A stretch of DNA of 6,145 nucleotides from the NCBI GenBank assembly GCA_946886975.1, contig CAMPJV010000163.1, positions 1-6,145 on the forward strand. Direction: 5' to 3'. Made by a program: the position numbers and the translations under genes. The stretch comes from an uncultured Taibaiella sp. Its GTDB lineage: Bacteria > Bacteroidota > Bacteroidia > Chitinophagales > Chitinophagaceae. Positions 1 to 6,145 of the stretch are shown here, piece after piece. Position 1 is the stretch's first letter. The number at the start of each line of letters is the position of its first letter. The notes beneath the pieces are model-generated. The model made no database searches. It was not told where the DNA came from and saw only the letters and a list, made by a program, of their open reading frames with translations.

Positions 1-945
1 GGCTTCCGGCCTTTCAGTGCTTTCCCGGGTTACAATAATAGGCTTTCCAAGGCTTGGCGCTTCCTCCTGGACCCCTCCCGAGTCAGTGACTATGAGTTTG
101 CAATTTGCCATCATATAGACGAACTCGACATAGTTGAGCGGCTCCAGTAGCTGTACATTTTCAATGTCGCCAAGTAGTTCAGAAACCGGAACCTTTATAT
201 TAGGATTCAAGTGGACAGGGTAGACGAAACTTAAAGAAGGATATTTTATCGCAAGTTCTTTGATAGCCCTACAAATGCTGATGATACCTTTGCCGTGGTT
301 TTCTCGCCTGTGTCCCGTTATGAGAATAAAGGGTTTCTCAGGTAGGACGCTTCCATTTACAAGTTCGGGAGAGGCTTTCAGCTTGTCGAGGGTGAAGAAT
401 AATGTATCGATTACCGTATTGCCAGTTGTGATGATGTGTGTTTCCGGGTAGCCCTCGTTCGCAAGATTAATCGCAGCAGATCTTGTAGGCGCAAAATGAA
501 AATTGCTGATCGTTGATATGGTGAGGCGATTGAATTCCTCAGGAAATGGAGAATAGATATCATTCGTCCGAAGTCCCGCTTCTACGTGGGCGACTTTTAT
601 TTTATGGTAAAATGCTACCTGGGCCGCGCAAAGGGCTGTCGTCGTGTCACCTTGAACGAATACTATATCCGGCTTCTTCTCCAGGTAGTATGCATCCAAT
701 GCACTAATGGCTTTGCTGGTAAGTCCGGAGAGGGTCTGGTTGGCTTCCATCAGCTCCAGGTTATAGTCTATAGAGAGCTGAAAAAAATCCAGCAACTGGA
801 GAACCATTTCCTTGTGCTGGCCAGTGAAGCAGACATCAATTTCACAGTCAGTCCTCGCTTTAAACGATTTAATGACCGGGAAAAGCTTGATCAGCTCAGG
901 CCTGGTTCCAAAGATTATAGAGATCCTTACTCTGGTAGCTAACAT
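1..945 (-). CDS. wecB: Non-hydrolysing UDP-N-acetylglucosamine 2-epimerase (WecB/MnaA), C-terminus beyond the window
   Basis: I translated 315 residues from the ATG at 945 to the left edge without a stop; roughly the last 55-60 residues of a usual 370-380-residue enzyme are missing. The enzyme interconverts UDP-GlcNAc and UDP-ManNAc in the cytoplasm. Landmarks are IIFGTRPELIK (10-20, UDP-binding loop), FTGQHKEM, VQGDTTTAL (97-105), HVEAGLRT (120-127), PFPEEFNR (133-140), GHRRENHGKG (211-220), YPVHLNPN, TDSGGVQEEAPSLGKP and TERPEA at the edge. Aligned by eye to E. coli WecB, the catalytic residues Asp95, Glu117, Glu131 and His213 correspond to Asp100, Glu122, Glu136 and His212, so all four are kept and the enzyme should be active. 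No in-frame ATG lies between the start and an upstream stop at 979-981. The start overlaps the methyltransferase end by 7 bases. Its product could be used directly or oxidised to UDP-ManNAcA by a dehydrogenase not seen here. Confidence 0.95.
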   Translation of the reverse strand, partial: MLATRVRISIIFGTRPELIKLFPVIKSFKARTDCEIDVCFTGQHKEMVLQLLDFFQLSIDYNLELMEANQTLSGLTSKAISALDAYYLEKKPDIVFVQGDTTTALCAAQVAFYHKIKVAHVEAGLRTNDIYSPFPEEFNRLTISTISNFHFAPTRSAAINLANEGYPETHIITTGNTVIDTLFFTLDKLKASPELVNGSVLPEKPFILITGHRRENHGKGIISICRAIKELAIKYPSLSFVYPVHLNPNIKVPVSELLGDIENVQLLEPLNYVEFVYMMANCKLIVTDSGGVQEEAPSLGKPIIVTRESTERPEA

Positions 946-1601
946 GCCTGGGAAGAAAGAGGTTTGTAAACGAAAAAGTCAGCGTTACTCCCGCTCTCAT
1001 CCATGTAGTTCGTTGGTTTGTACTTGTTCCTGACAGTGTCTGTAAGCTGCCAGTTAGGGAAACGGTGAGCTACATCCTTCGTAAACTTTCTGTAAAGTTC
1101 GTGAGAAGTCTGCTGTGGAATGTCAATATCAGCAGCATAAATAATTACTAACTTCTCGCCGGCGGAAAACAAATTGTCCAGGTACTCATCGTAGACCTTC
1201 TGCTCCACAAGGTGATACAAAACATCCAGAGACATCGCAGCGTCACGCTTGAAGTCTGCCGCTGCGAATGAGGCGGGATCATACAGAACAAAGCGCTTTG
1301 ATGAATCTCCCGCAAAGGCCTCGGTACATTTGGCGATTATTGTTGGAGAAACATCAACTCCAGTATAATTGCTGCAATTGAACATCCTAAGCTGATTACC
1401 ATCCCCACAGCCAAACTCTACCATAGAGTTTATCCCGTACTGGGCGATCAGTCCATTAATGACCTCTGCTTTAAATTCAGCAAGATGATTGTACGATCCT
1501 GAACCGGAGTTTCCGCCACCACGATAATGGTTCTCCCAGTAATCAGCCGATTTAAAGGCTGTGTTCTTCCCCAGTAGTTTCCGGATTAGTTGACGTAACA
1601 T
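939..1601 (-). CDS. Class I SAM-dependent methyltransferase of a polysaccharide cluster
   Basis: This complete protein has 220 residues. A basic N-terminal helix (MLRQLIRKLLGK) is followed by SADYWENHYRGGGNSGSGSYN (18-38) and HLAEFKAEVIN, a pre-domain signature I associate with methyltransferases found among glycan genes. SAM-binding motif I is VEFGCGDGNQL (61-71), the acidic end of strand 2 is GVDVS (81-85), and motif IV-like sequence is SLDVLYHLVEQKVYDEYL (124-141), ending a Rossmann-type fold with LVIIYAADID (151-160). No membrane segment is seen. The likely role is O- or N-methylation of a sugar, a non-carbohydrate substituent or the glycan end; the substrate is unknown. The ATG at 1601 is the only credible start: no alternative ATG, GTG or TTG precedes motif I usefully. 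It therefore overlaps the preceding glycosyltransferase by 50 bases, and no clear SD is present. Its TAG overlaps the epimerase start by 7 bases. Confidence 0.88.
   Translation of the reverse strand: MLRQLIRKLLGKNTAFKSADYWENHYRGGGNSGSGSYNHLAEFKAEVINGLIAQYGINSMVEFGCGDGNQLRMFNCSNYTGVDVSPTIIAKCTEAFAGDSSKRFVLYDPASFAAADFKRDAAMSLDVLYHLVEQKVYDEYLDNLFSAGEKLVIIYAADIDIPQQTSHELYRKFTKDVAHRFPNWQLTDTVRNKYKPTNYMDESGSNADFFVYKPLSSQAC
1552..1601 (-). other. 50-base out-of-frame overlap of two genes
   Basis: These bases encode both the last 16 residues plus stop of the family 2 glycosyltransferase (HVTSTNPETTGEEHSL) and the first 16 residues of the methyltransferase (MLRQLIRKLLGKNTAF), in different frames of the same strand. 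The glycosyltransferase part is a polar, low-complexity tail beyond its conserved domain. The methyltransferase part looks like a genuine basic N-terminal helix. This suggests the glycosyltransferase reading frame was extended into its neighbour. Confidence 0.75.
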
Positions 1602-2514
1602 GTTGATCAGATTGTTTTAAAGGATAAGTTGGTGAAAAGTCTGAGATATCAGTAAATATTGCCGTCGAGTTTTTTACGCACTTCCTATTATAATGAATAG
1701 CCTCCCGGAAAGCAAGAGCTGCACTCTTCCATCTAAGGTGGGTAAGAAAATATTTGAGCTCTACCCGTCTTGCGGCAAACAATTTCCTGGCAATAAAGGC
1801 ATAACAATCCGCTCCGAGATCCGAGAAGTCGTGGGTCAGGGCTTGAAAAATATTACAGCTATCCTGATAGCCTTTATAGCTTCCGAGCTTCGACGAAGCT
1901 TGTCCCGGAGTTTCCCTTATCCACGTCATGCTTCCGGGTATCACCAGGACGGGGTGTCTGGCTGCAATTTTGAACCTGGTGTATTCATCCCCTTGTATAA
2001 ACTCCAGCGGTAGCCCTATCGACTTCAATACAGACGATTTAAAAAAATTACTCCCAAAGCTGGAAGTAAGTAAGTTGGGGCCATTGAAATAATTAAGCAC
2101 TATGTCTTTTGGCTTCATCAGCAGCGGGAAAATAGCGTTATTGATCTCCGCTTTCTGGACGACCATCGCTGCCTCGGGATACTGCAACGCATACCGGAGG
2201 TATATTTCAAGCCCGTGCGGATAGATAATATCATCGCCATCGATAAAAATGACATACGCACCTTCTGAGAGCTCGAGCGCCTGGTTCCTGTTCCTGTACT
2301 CGCCAAGATTAGATGCATTTCTGATTGCCCTGATGCGTGGATCATCATATTGTGCGATGATCTCCCAGGTACCATCAGATGAACAATCGTCGGCTATTAT
2401 GTATTCAAACTGACTGTGGCTTTGCGCCAATACACTTTCAATAGTATCTCTTACGAAGGCCGAAGAGTTATATGTTACACTGATGATCGATACAAGAGGT
2501 CTCTCATTAAGCAT
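1552..2514 (-). CDS. Family 2 (GT-A fold) glycosyltransferase
   Basis: The protein has 320 residues. The same frame is open back to an ATG at 2784, but I chose the ATG at 2514. The GT2 fold starts immediately after it (LVSIISVTYNS, 7-17), the extra 90 residues would lie wholly inside the upstream gene and look like off-frame translation, and a strong SD sits just upstream of 2514. Motifs are ADDCSSDGT (41-49, nucleotide binding), NLGEYRNRN (69-77), IDGDD (91-95, the DXD-type metal and UDP/dTDP-sugar site), and QGDEYTRFK (174-182), where Asp176 or Glu177 is the expected catalytic base. TWIRETPGQAS (197-207) is typical of the acceptor side. No membrane segments are visible, so it probably acts at the cytoplasmic face. 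Its start overlaps the previous stop by 8 bases. Its last 16 residues share DNA with the methyltransferase start. Donor and linkage are not predictable. Confidence 0.92.
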   Translation of the reverse strand: MLNERPLVSIISVTYNSSAFVRDTIESVLAQSHSQFEYIIADDCSSDGTWEIIAQYDDPRIRAIRNASNLGEYRNRNQALELSEGAYVIFIDGDDIIYPHGLEIYLRYALQYPEAAMVVQKAEINNAIFPLLMKPKDIVLNYFNGPNLLTSSFGSNFFKSSVLKSIGLPLEFIQGDEYTRFKIAARHPVLVIPGSMTWIRETPGQASSKLGSYKGYQDSCNIFQALTHDFSDLGADCYAFIARKLFAARRVELKYFLTHLRWKSAALAFREAIHYNRKCVKNSTAIFTDISDFSPTYPLKQSDQHVTSTNPETTGEEHSL

Positions 2515-3661
2515 ATGTGTATTCCCCCCTGTAGAATGCGGCAATGTTTTTCCTGTATACATCCTTGCTATAATGCCGTGCACAAAGCTCGAACTGCGTA
2601 CGCTGACACTCCTCAAAATGAATTTGGTCCTGTAACCGGGACATGTCGCTGACCAGGTGAGCCGACAATTCCTCGTAGGATCCATAAACTGTTTCCAGAT
2701 GCCCGAAATCGGCTGTAAAGAATTGTTCATTATATACAGCGAAACTGATTGCCCCGCTGAACACAGGTTCAATGAAATACCCATCCAGCCCCTCCCCGAA
2801 AGTCAGGCTCCATTTTGCGTCCGATATAATGCTCTTATACTCCTCATAAGTCAGGTCCTTGATGATCTTAACCTGTAAGCCACCTATTGAGGAAAGCTCT
2901 TTGAGTATTGCATCTTTTGCAGAATGGCCATCGGGAGACACTACTATTAAGTCCTTTTTTTTCTTCCATGGCCTGAACTGGTATTGCTCCGGGCTGATCC
3001 ATACCGAGAACTTATGAAGCGGTACGCCATATTTCTCTCTGTATTCCTTTGTGCAGTACCGTTGGTGAGCCGTCGTGATCGTTACTGCTGATCCGATTAG
3101 CTTCAGTCGCTCTATAACTGAGCGCTCAGGCATTAGCCGGATGTTTTGGTTCATTATATTGAGGTGTACCGATGTACAGGACTCCAGCCATTTCCTGTCA
3201 CTGTCTCGTAAGTTGTGCAAAAAGTATTCCGCCATGAACTCAGGCACGTGAATCAGCACCTCGCGTGTGGATTTAAAATACTTATGCAACTGATCAAACC
3301 GGTAGACCAACCTGTTGTTCTCAAATTTTGTGTGACGCACCAGCAAGCTCTGGTCATTTAACGTGCACATTATGGTCTGAGCCCCATGGATGCCCTCTAA
3401 CGCTGCTGTTTCCTCGCAGAGGGAAACAATGGACATCGTCCCTCCCGATATACTGTCGGTCCCCGTAGCGGGATCACTCCCGGGAACTACAAACACGATC
3501 AGCTTTTCTGCTTCCGCAAGGTAATGTGACCGAAGGTTTTCATCCTGTTCCCTTCTAATGGCAAACTCCCTTGCGAAACGCTTTCGCTCATTGCTGTACT
3601 TTAGCAGGCGGTAAGCTTTCTTTATGCCGGGGGCCGCTATTTTGCTTACCAGGTGTTTCAT
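2507..3661 (-). CDS. Uncharacterised polysaccharide-cluster protein, possible GT-B glycosyltransferase
   Basis: This complete protein of 384 residues is one I cannot assign to a named family. A basic, helical N-terminus (1-50, many Lys and Arg, no signal peptide or membrane segment) precedes a beta-strand and loop, KLIVFVVPGSDPATGTDS (53-70), then ISGGTMSI (71-78), which looks like the first strand and donor/acceptor loop of a GT-B N-terminal domain. Later come VLIHVPEF (135-142), ITTAHQRYC (195-203), a second-domain opening strand DLIVVSPDGHSAKDAI (237-252), and WSLTFGEGLDGYFIEPVFSGAISFAVY split around 284-310, where the glycine-rich turn and E298-P299 sit in the usual place of the GT-B donor site. 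I infer a cytoplasmic sugar-binding or sugar-transferring protein; an inactive relative is possible. The start is set by the ATGA overlap with the acetyltransferase stop (3658-3661) and is preceded by a purine-rich GAAGAA. Confidence 0.8.
   Translation of the reverse strand: MKHLVSKIAAPGIKKAYRLLKYSNERKRFAREFAIRREQDENLRSHYLAEAEKLIVFVVPGSDPATGTDSISGGTMSIVSLCEETAALEGIHGAQTIMCTLNDQSLLVRHTKFENNRLVYRFDQLHKYFKSTREVLIHVPEFMAEYFLHNLRDSDRKWLESCTSVHLNIMNQNIRLMPERSVIERLKLIGSAVTITTAHQRYCTKEYREKYGVPLHKFSVWISPEQYQFRPWKKKKDLIVVSPDGHSAKDAILKELSSIGGLQVKIIKDLTYEEYKSIISDAKWSLTFGEGLDGYFIEPVFSGAISFAVYNEQFFTADFGHLETVYGSYEELSAHLVSDMSRLQDQIHFEECQRTQFELCARHYSKDVYRKNIAAFYRGEYTYA
2524..2530 (-). promoter_or_regulatory. 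Strong Shine-Dalgarno sequence for the family 2 glycosyltransferase
   Basis: On the minus strand the sequence reads AGGGGGG, then nine bases, then the ATG at 2514. It lies inside the end of the upstream gene. This is the clearest SD in the window and it decides the choice of 2514 over the in-frame ATG at 2784. The other starts have at best weak purine stretches (for example GAAGAA before 3661). Confidence 0.65.
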
Positions 3662-4287
3662 TTCTTCGATATACTTCTTGCGGGAACGCCTATCACTGTT
3701 TCTCCCGCCGCTACGTCCCTTGTCACTACCGCCCCAGCACCAATCACCGCGTGGTCGCCTATCCTCACATTACGCATTACTACAGCGTTGGTACCTACAG
3801 AAACGCCCGCTCCGATAGTTGCGCCGCCTAGTATCCTGCACCCCGGAGACAACTCACTGTAATCCCCTATCAAAGTGTCATGGTGCACACTTGCATGAAC
3901 ATGCACCAGCACACCAGCGCCTATATGTGTATTCGCTGTGATTACAGCACCTTGCATGATGTTTAATCCTTCGCCTAGGTGCACCATATGTTGCCCGATA
4001 AACGCATCTACCGAAATTACAGAGGAAAGGGTCCCTCCTGCGTCACGGAGTCTTGATGCGAGTACTTTGCGTGCCTTAGGATTGCCCACACCTATGCAGA
4101 ATACCGGTGACGTCTGAAAATACGCTGATGCCTCAGCGGGTGAATGTAATACCCGGTAGTTAGCCGGTGTATTCCTTGCAGAGTCTCCTGCGACATCATC
4201 ATAAAAGACGATCGGCTCGCCATAGCCATTGGCTTGCAGCACACTCAACAGTTCCAAAGCATGTCCGCTTGCTCCTGCTATCAGCAT
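3658..4287 (-). CDS. NeuD/PglD-type sugar O/N-acetyltransferase (left-handed beta-helix)
   Basis: This complete protein of 209 residues matches the NeuD/PglD/VioB-like family in length and layout. The N-terminal domain is small and Rossmann-like: it begins LIAGASGHALELL (2-14), the nucleotide-sugar-binding loop, followed by VFYDD (27-31) and CIGVGNPKARK (64-74). From about residue 90 the protein is a hexapeptide-repeat beta-helix (IGQH, LGEG, IGAG, IGDY, IGAGVSVG, IGDHAVIG), ending VIGVPAR (198-204), where acetyl-CoA should bind. VHHDTLIG (134-141) holds the histidine pair; by comparison with PglD, His136 is the likely general base. Placed directly after the aminotransferase (TGA-T-ATG), it most likely acetylates the new amine, giving for example dTDP-Qui4NAc if the aminotransferase is VioA-like. 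O-acetylation of another sugar is possible. Its TGA overlaps the next start codon in an ATGA arrangement. Confidence 0.9.
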   Translation of the reverse strand: MLIAGASGHALELLSVLQANGYGEPIVFYDDVAGDSARNTPANYRVLHSPAEASAYFQTSPVFCIGVGNPKARKVLASRLRDAGGTLSSVISVDAFIGQHMVHLGEGLNIMQGAVITANTHIGAGVLVHVHASVHHDTLIGDYSELSPGCRILGGATIGAGVSVGTNAVVMRNVRIGDHAVIGAGAVVTRDVAAGETVIGVPARSISKK

Positions 4288-4288
4288 A

Positions 4289-5374
4289 TCAGAACCTTAA
4301 AACCTCAGAAATTATGGAACAGATCCTTTTTACAGATTCCTCAGCGAGGTCGTGGTATAATGGGAGGCAGAGAACCCTCCTCGAGATATCCTCAGAAACC
4401 GGCATCTCGGTCTTCGGGATGTATGGTAGCATATTGAGTGATGGGTAGAAATACCTCCTCGGATAGATATAGGCCGCATTCAGATTGTCCTTTACTGTGA
4501 GCAACTGCCGCTCGCTTTCGAAGACCACGGGATAATAGCCGTAATTATACCCTGTTGATTCGCCGGCAACAGGTCTTTGTAATGAACTGCCCAATCCGGC
4601 CAGCAATTGATCATAAAGCTCTGATAATTCCTTCCTCCGGCTGATAATCGCGCTCATGTGCGGAAACACACACAAACCCATGGCAGCATGAAACTCTGAG
4701 TTCTTTCCGTTGATACCCATCCCCCAGAACTCCTCCTGTCCCTTATGACCGAAATTGCGCATGTAGGCTATTTTGTGGGCGATCATATCGTCATTGGTAA
4801 CCATTCCTCCCCCTTCCACGGTATGGAATAATTTGGTCGCATGAAAGCTTAGCGTGGCTATATCGCCGTAATTCAGCACAGACGTCTCCCCGAACTTTAC
4901 GCCAAAAGCGTGCGCCGCATCATAGATCACCTTCAGCCCGTGCTTTTCCGCTATAGCTTTTATCGCTTCCACATGACAGGGTATACCGTAGACATGGGTT
5001 GCAAGGATCGCGGTTGTATTCGGCGTAATGGCTGCTTCTATCTTCGATGGGTCAAGAGTGAAGTTTTGCGGATCAATATCAGCGAACACAGGAGTGCATT
5101 CCTCCCACATCACCGAAGACGTGGTGGCCACATAGGAAAATGGTGTAGTGATCACCTCGCCTTTTACCCCTAGGGCCTTTATAGCTATCTGAAGTGCAAC
5201 AGTTCCGTTATTGATGAAGAAGAAGTGCTTTACCCCAAGGTAATCCTTTATCTTTTCTTCCAGTTCATTCACAAGGGGACCGTGGTTCGTAAGATGCCCT
5301 CTTTCCCAGATACCCTTCAGGTATTCCGTATACTCCTCTAACGGGGGCAGAAAAGACTTTGTTACATTGATCAT
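4289..5374 (-). CDS. DegT/DnrJ/EryC1/StrS-family PLP-dependent sugar aminotransferase, VioA-like
   Basis: This complete protein of 361 residues is typical in length for the family. It should convert a nucleotide-linked 4-keto (or 3-keto) 6-deoxysugar to the amino sugar, with glutamate as usual amino donor, in the cytoplasm. Visible landmarks are ERGHLTNHGP (25-33), the phosphate-binding NNGTVAL (55-61), TTPFSYVATTSS (76-87), YDAAHAFG (151-158, with Asp152 expected to contact the PLP ring nitrogen), SFHATKLFHT (176-185, with Lys181 as the Schiff-base lysine) and GINGKNSEFHAAMGL (220-234). The C-terminal PRRYFYPSL (305-313) and the N-terminal LPPLEEYTEYL recall VioA, the dTDP-4-amino-4,6-dideoxyglucose transaminase; a 3-amino enzyme such as FdtB/QdtB is the alternative. 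The start (ATG at 5374) gives the expected MINVTK N-terminus. It is preceded by an AT-rich stretch without a clear SD. The acetyltransferase starts one base after its TGA, so the two are probably translationally coupled. Confidence 0.93.
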   Translation of the reverse strand: MINVTKSFLPPLEEYTEYLKGIWERGHLTNHGPLVNELEEKIKDYLGVKHFFFINNGTVALQIAIKALGVKGEVITTPFSYVATTSSVMWEECTPVFADIDPQNFTLDPSKIEAAITPNTTAILATHVYGIPCHVEAIKAIAEKHGLKVIYDAAHAFGVKFGETSVLNYGDIATLSFHATKLFHTVEGGGMVTNDDMIAHKIAYMRNFGHKGQEEFWGMGINGKNSEFHAAMGLCVFPHMSAIISRRKELSELYDQLLAGLGSSLQRPVAGESTGYNYGYYPVVFESERQLLTVKDNLNAAYIYPRRYFYPSLNMLPYIPKTEMPVSEDISRRVLCLPLYHDLAEESVKRICSIISEVLRF

Positions 5375-5383
5375 AATATAAGA

Positions 5384-6145
5384 TTAGAATTCAAGACCGT
5401 CCCGTTGAAAAGAGCCCACTGCTCCTCTATACCACTCGCATCCAGCAACAACCTTATTCCACTTATTGTAGGCCAGCCTTGCTTCCTCACTTTCGGGAAT
5501 AAAATGCTCCCTGAAAAAGGTTGGCTTAAAATCGGGAGCTGGATTATCTGTGAGCAAGTGTAGCAAACGGCCTGCCACCACTTTTGCATCATTATACTTC
5601 TCTACGTATGCACGTCCCTGTCCGGACAACTTTTTGCGTAAGGTAACATCAAGAATGATCTCCTTCAATTTCTGGTACACAGTGTCGGGGTTCACGTCAA
5701 TCAAGGGGCAATCATCCGGCGTCCTTTCATCATAGCCGGCATCATATCCCATTTTGGTCAGCACAACTTTGCCCAGCGCCATTCCCTCATGAGCTAGCTT
5801 GCCTCCACACGGGCAAAACACCTGGTTCAATATTATATCAGCGTCTGCGTACTTCCTGATTGCCTCATCATTCGGAATTCCCTGCACCAGTTCAAACTCA
5901 AAATTGATACCCTCGTTTCGCAACTGGTCAATTGCTTTAAGAAAGTGCTCCGTACCCTTAAAATGTGGACTGGACGGAGCGTGAATAATTTTAGGGACCT
6001 CACGCTGCTCACTCGAATAAGGAAACATTGAAAGGTCGAGTGCGCAGTAAAAAAGGTGGTACGGCCGCAAAGCCATCTGGGCCTGGTTAGGGATAGAAAC
6101 TATAACATCCGCATACTTCTCGGCGTTGCGTAAATGGGTAAGATG
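5384..6145 (-). CDS. GT-B fold glycosyltransferase (group 1/GT4-like), N-terminus beyond the window
   Basis: The frame is open to the right edge, giving 253 visible residues and a TAA stop at 5386-5384. The missing part is the N-terminal Rossmann domain. The visible part starts near the interdomain linker (NAEKYADVIVSIPNQ, residues 7-21, then ALRPYH). It continues into a C-terminal nucleotide-sugar-binding domain: IIHAPSSPHFKGTEHFLKAI opens the domain, and residues around 120-145 carry CGGKLAHEGMALGKVVL, the glycine-rich and E-x-G-x-x-x-G-K pattern of GT4-type enzymes, where the glutamate usually binds the donor. A C-terminal tail rich in aromatic and charged residues (FFREHFIPESEEARLAYNKW) follows. 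The likely role is cytoplasmic transfer of a sugar onto a lipid-linked glycan; donor and acceptor cannot be read from sequence. It is the first gene of the visible operon and ends 9 bases before the aminotransferase. An ATG at 6076 is in frame but internal, because family-like sequence continues upstream of it. Confidence 0.85.
   Translation of the reverse strand, partial: HLTHLRNAEKYADVIVSIPNQAQMALRPYHLFYCALDLSMFPYSSEQREVPKIIHAPSSPHFKGTEHFLKAIDQLRNEGINFEFELVQGIPNDEAIRKYADADIILNQVFCPCGGKLAHEGMALGKVVLTKMGYDAGYDERTPDDCPLIDVNPDTVYQKLKEIILDVTLRKKLSGQGRAYVEKYNDAKVVAGRLLHLLTDNPAPDFKPTFFREHFIPESEEARLAYNKWNKVVAGCEWYRGAVGSFQRDGLEF

Noticed and set aside
586..942. Plus-strand open frame of 118 codons
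   Set aside because: It lies antisense to the well-conserved epimerase gene, whose motifs I read through this whole stretch; the plus-strand product resembles nothing.
1693..2013. Plus-strand open frame of 106 codons
   Set aside because: It is antisense to the family 2 glycosyltransferase, with no recognisable motif or supporting start signal.
2118..2375. Minus-strand open frame of 85 codons
   Set aside because: It is an off-frame reading inside the family 2 glycosyltransferase; the composition is rich in Ser, Arg and Met with no domain.
2524..2529. Run of six G/C as a phase-variable tract
   Set aside because: It is too short for efficient slippage and serves naturally as part of an SD; it lies in coding sequence with no sign of an alternative frame design.
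2515..2784. A 90-residue N-terminal extension of the family 2 glycosyltransferase from an in-frame ATG at 2784
   Set aside because: The stretch lies entirely inside the upstream 384-residue gene in another frame, has no recognisable domain, and the GT2 fold plus a strong SD point to the ATG at 2514.
3571..3862. Several overlapping plus-strand open frames near the acetyltransferase C-terminus
   Set aside because: The repetitive hexapeptide coding leaves stop-free frames on the opposite strand; all are antisense to a clear gene.
5375..5383. Possible promoter or terminator in the largest intergenic gap
   Set aside because: The gap is only nine AT-rich bases; there is no hairpin and no room for a promoter, so it is best read as an SD-free leader to the aminotransferase start.
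5371..5592. Minus-strand open frame of 73 codons at the first gene junction
   Set aside because: It is out of frame within the end of the first glycosyltransferase and ends over the aminotransferase start; no support for a separate small gene.

Overview
The window is the interior of a surface-polysaccharide (O-antigen, capsule or exopolysaccharide) biosynthesis cluster. All seven genes lie on the minus strand, so transcription runs from high to low coordinates. Both edges cut a gene: the first gene lacks its N-terminus at the right edge, and the last lacks its C-terminus at the left edge. Coding is continuous. The only gaps between genes are 9 bases (5375-5383) and 1 base (4288), and the other four junctions overlap by 4, 8, 50 and 7 bases. 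I see no room for an internal terminator, an RNA gene or a mobile element, and no promoter; any promoter is probably beyond the right edge.

In transcription order the genes are: a GT-B fold glycosyltransferase (5384 to right edge, partial); a DegT/DnrJ/EryC1/StrS sugar aminotransferase that most resembles VioA-type dTDP-4-amino-4,6-dideoxyglucose transaminases (4289-5374); a NeuD/PglD-type left-handed beta-helix sugar acetyltransferase (3658-4287); a poorly characterised protein that may be a GT-B glycosyltransferase (2507-3661); a family 2 (GT-A) glycosyltransferase (1552-2514); a class I SAM-dependent methyltransferase (939-1601); and the N-terminal 315 residues of a non-hydrolysing UDP-GlcNAc 2-epimerase, WecB/MnaA (left edge to 945).

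Taken together, the aminotransferase and acetyltransferase would make a nucleotide-linked N-acylated amino-deoxy sugar, plausibly dTDP-Qui4NAc or an isomer. The epimerase would make UDP-ManNAc. The glycosyltransferases would assemble these into a repeat unit, and the methyltransferase may decorate or cap the glycan. The upstream dehydratase, flippase, polymerase and any ManNAc dehydrogenase are not in the window.

The organism is probably a Gram-negative bacterium, and Bacteroidota is my best guess. The style of the aminotransferase and methyltransferase resembles proteins from that group, and most start codons lack a clear Shine-Dalgarno sequence. This is inference from recalled family resemblance, not a search. 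I found no convincing new biological system. The points most worth a second look are the uncharacterised 384-residue protein, the 50-base overlap between the family 2 glycosyltransferase and the methyltransferase, and the single strong ribosome-binding site in an otherwise SD-poor operon.
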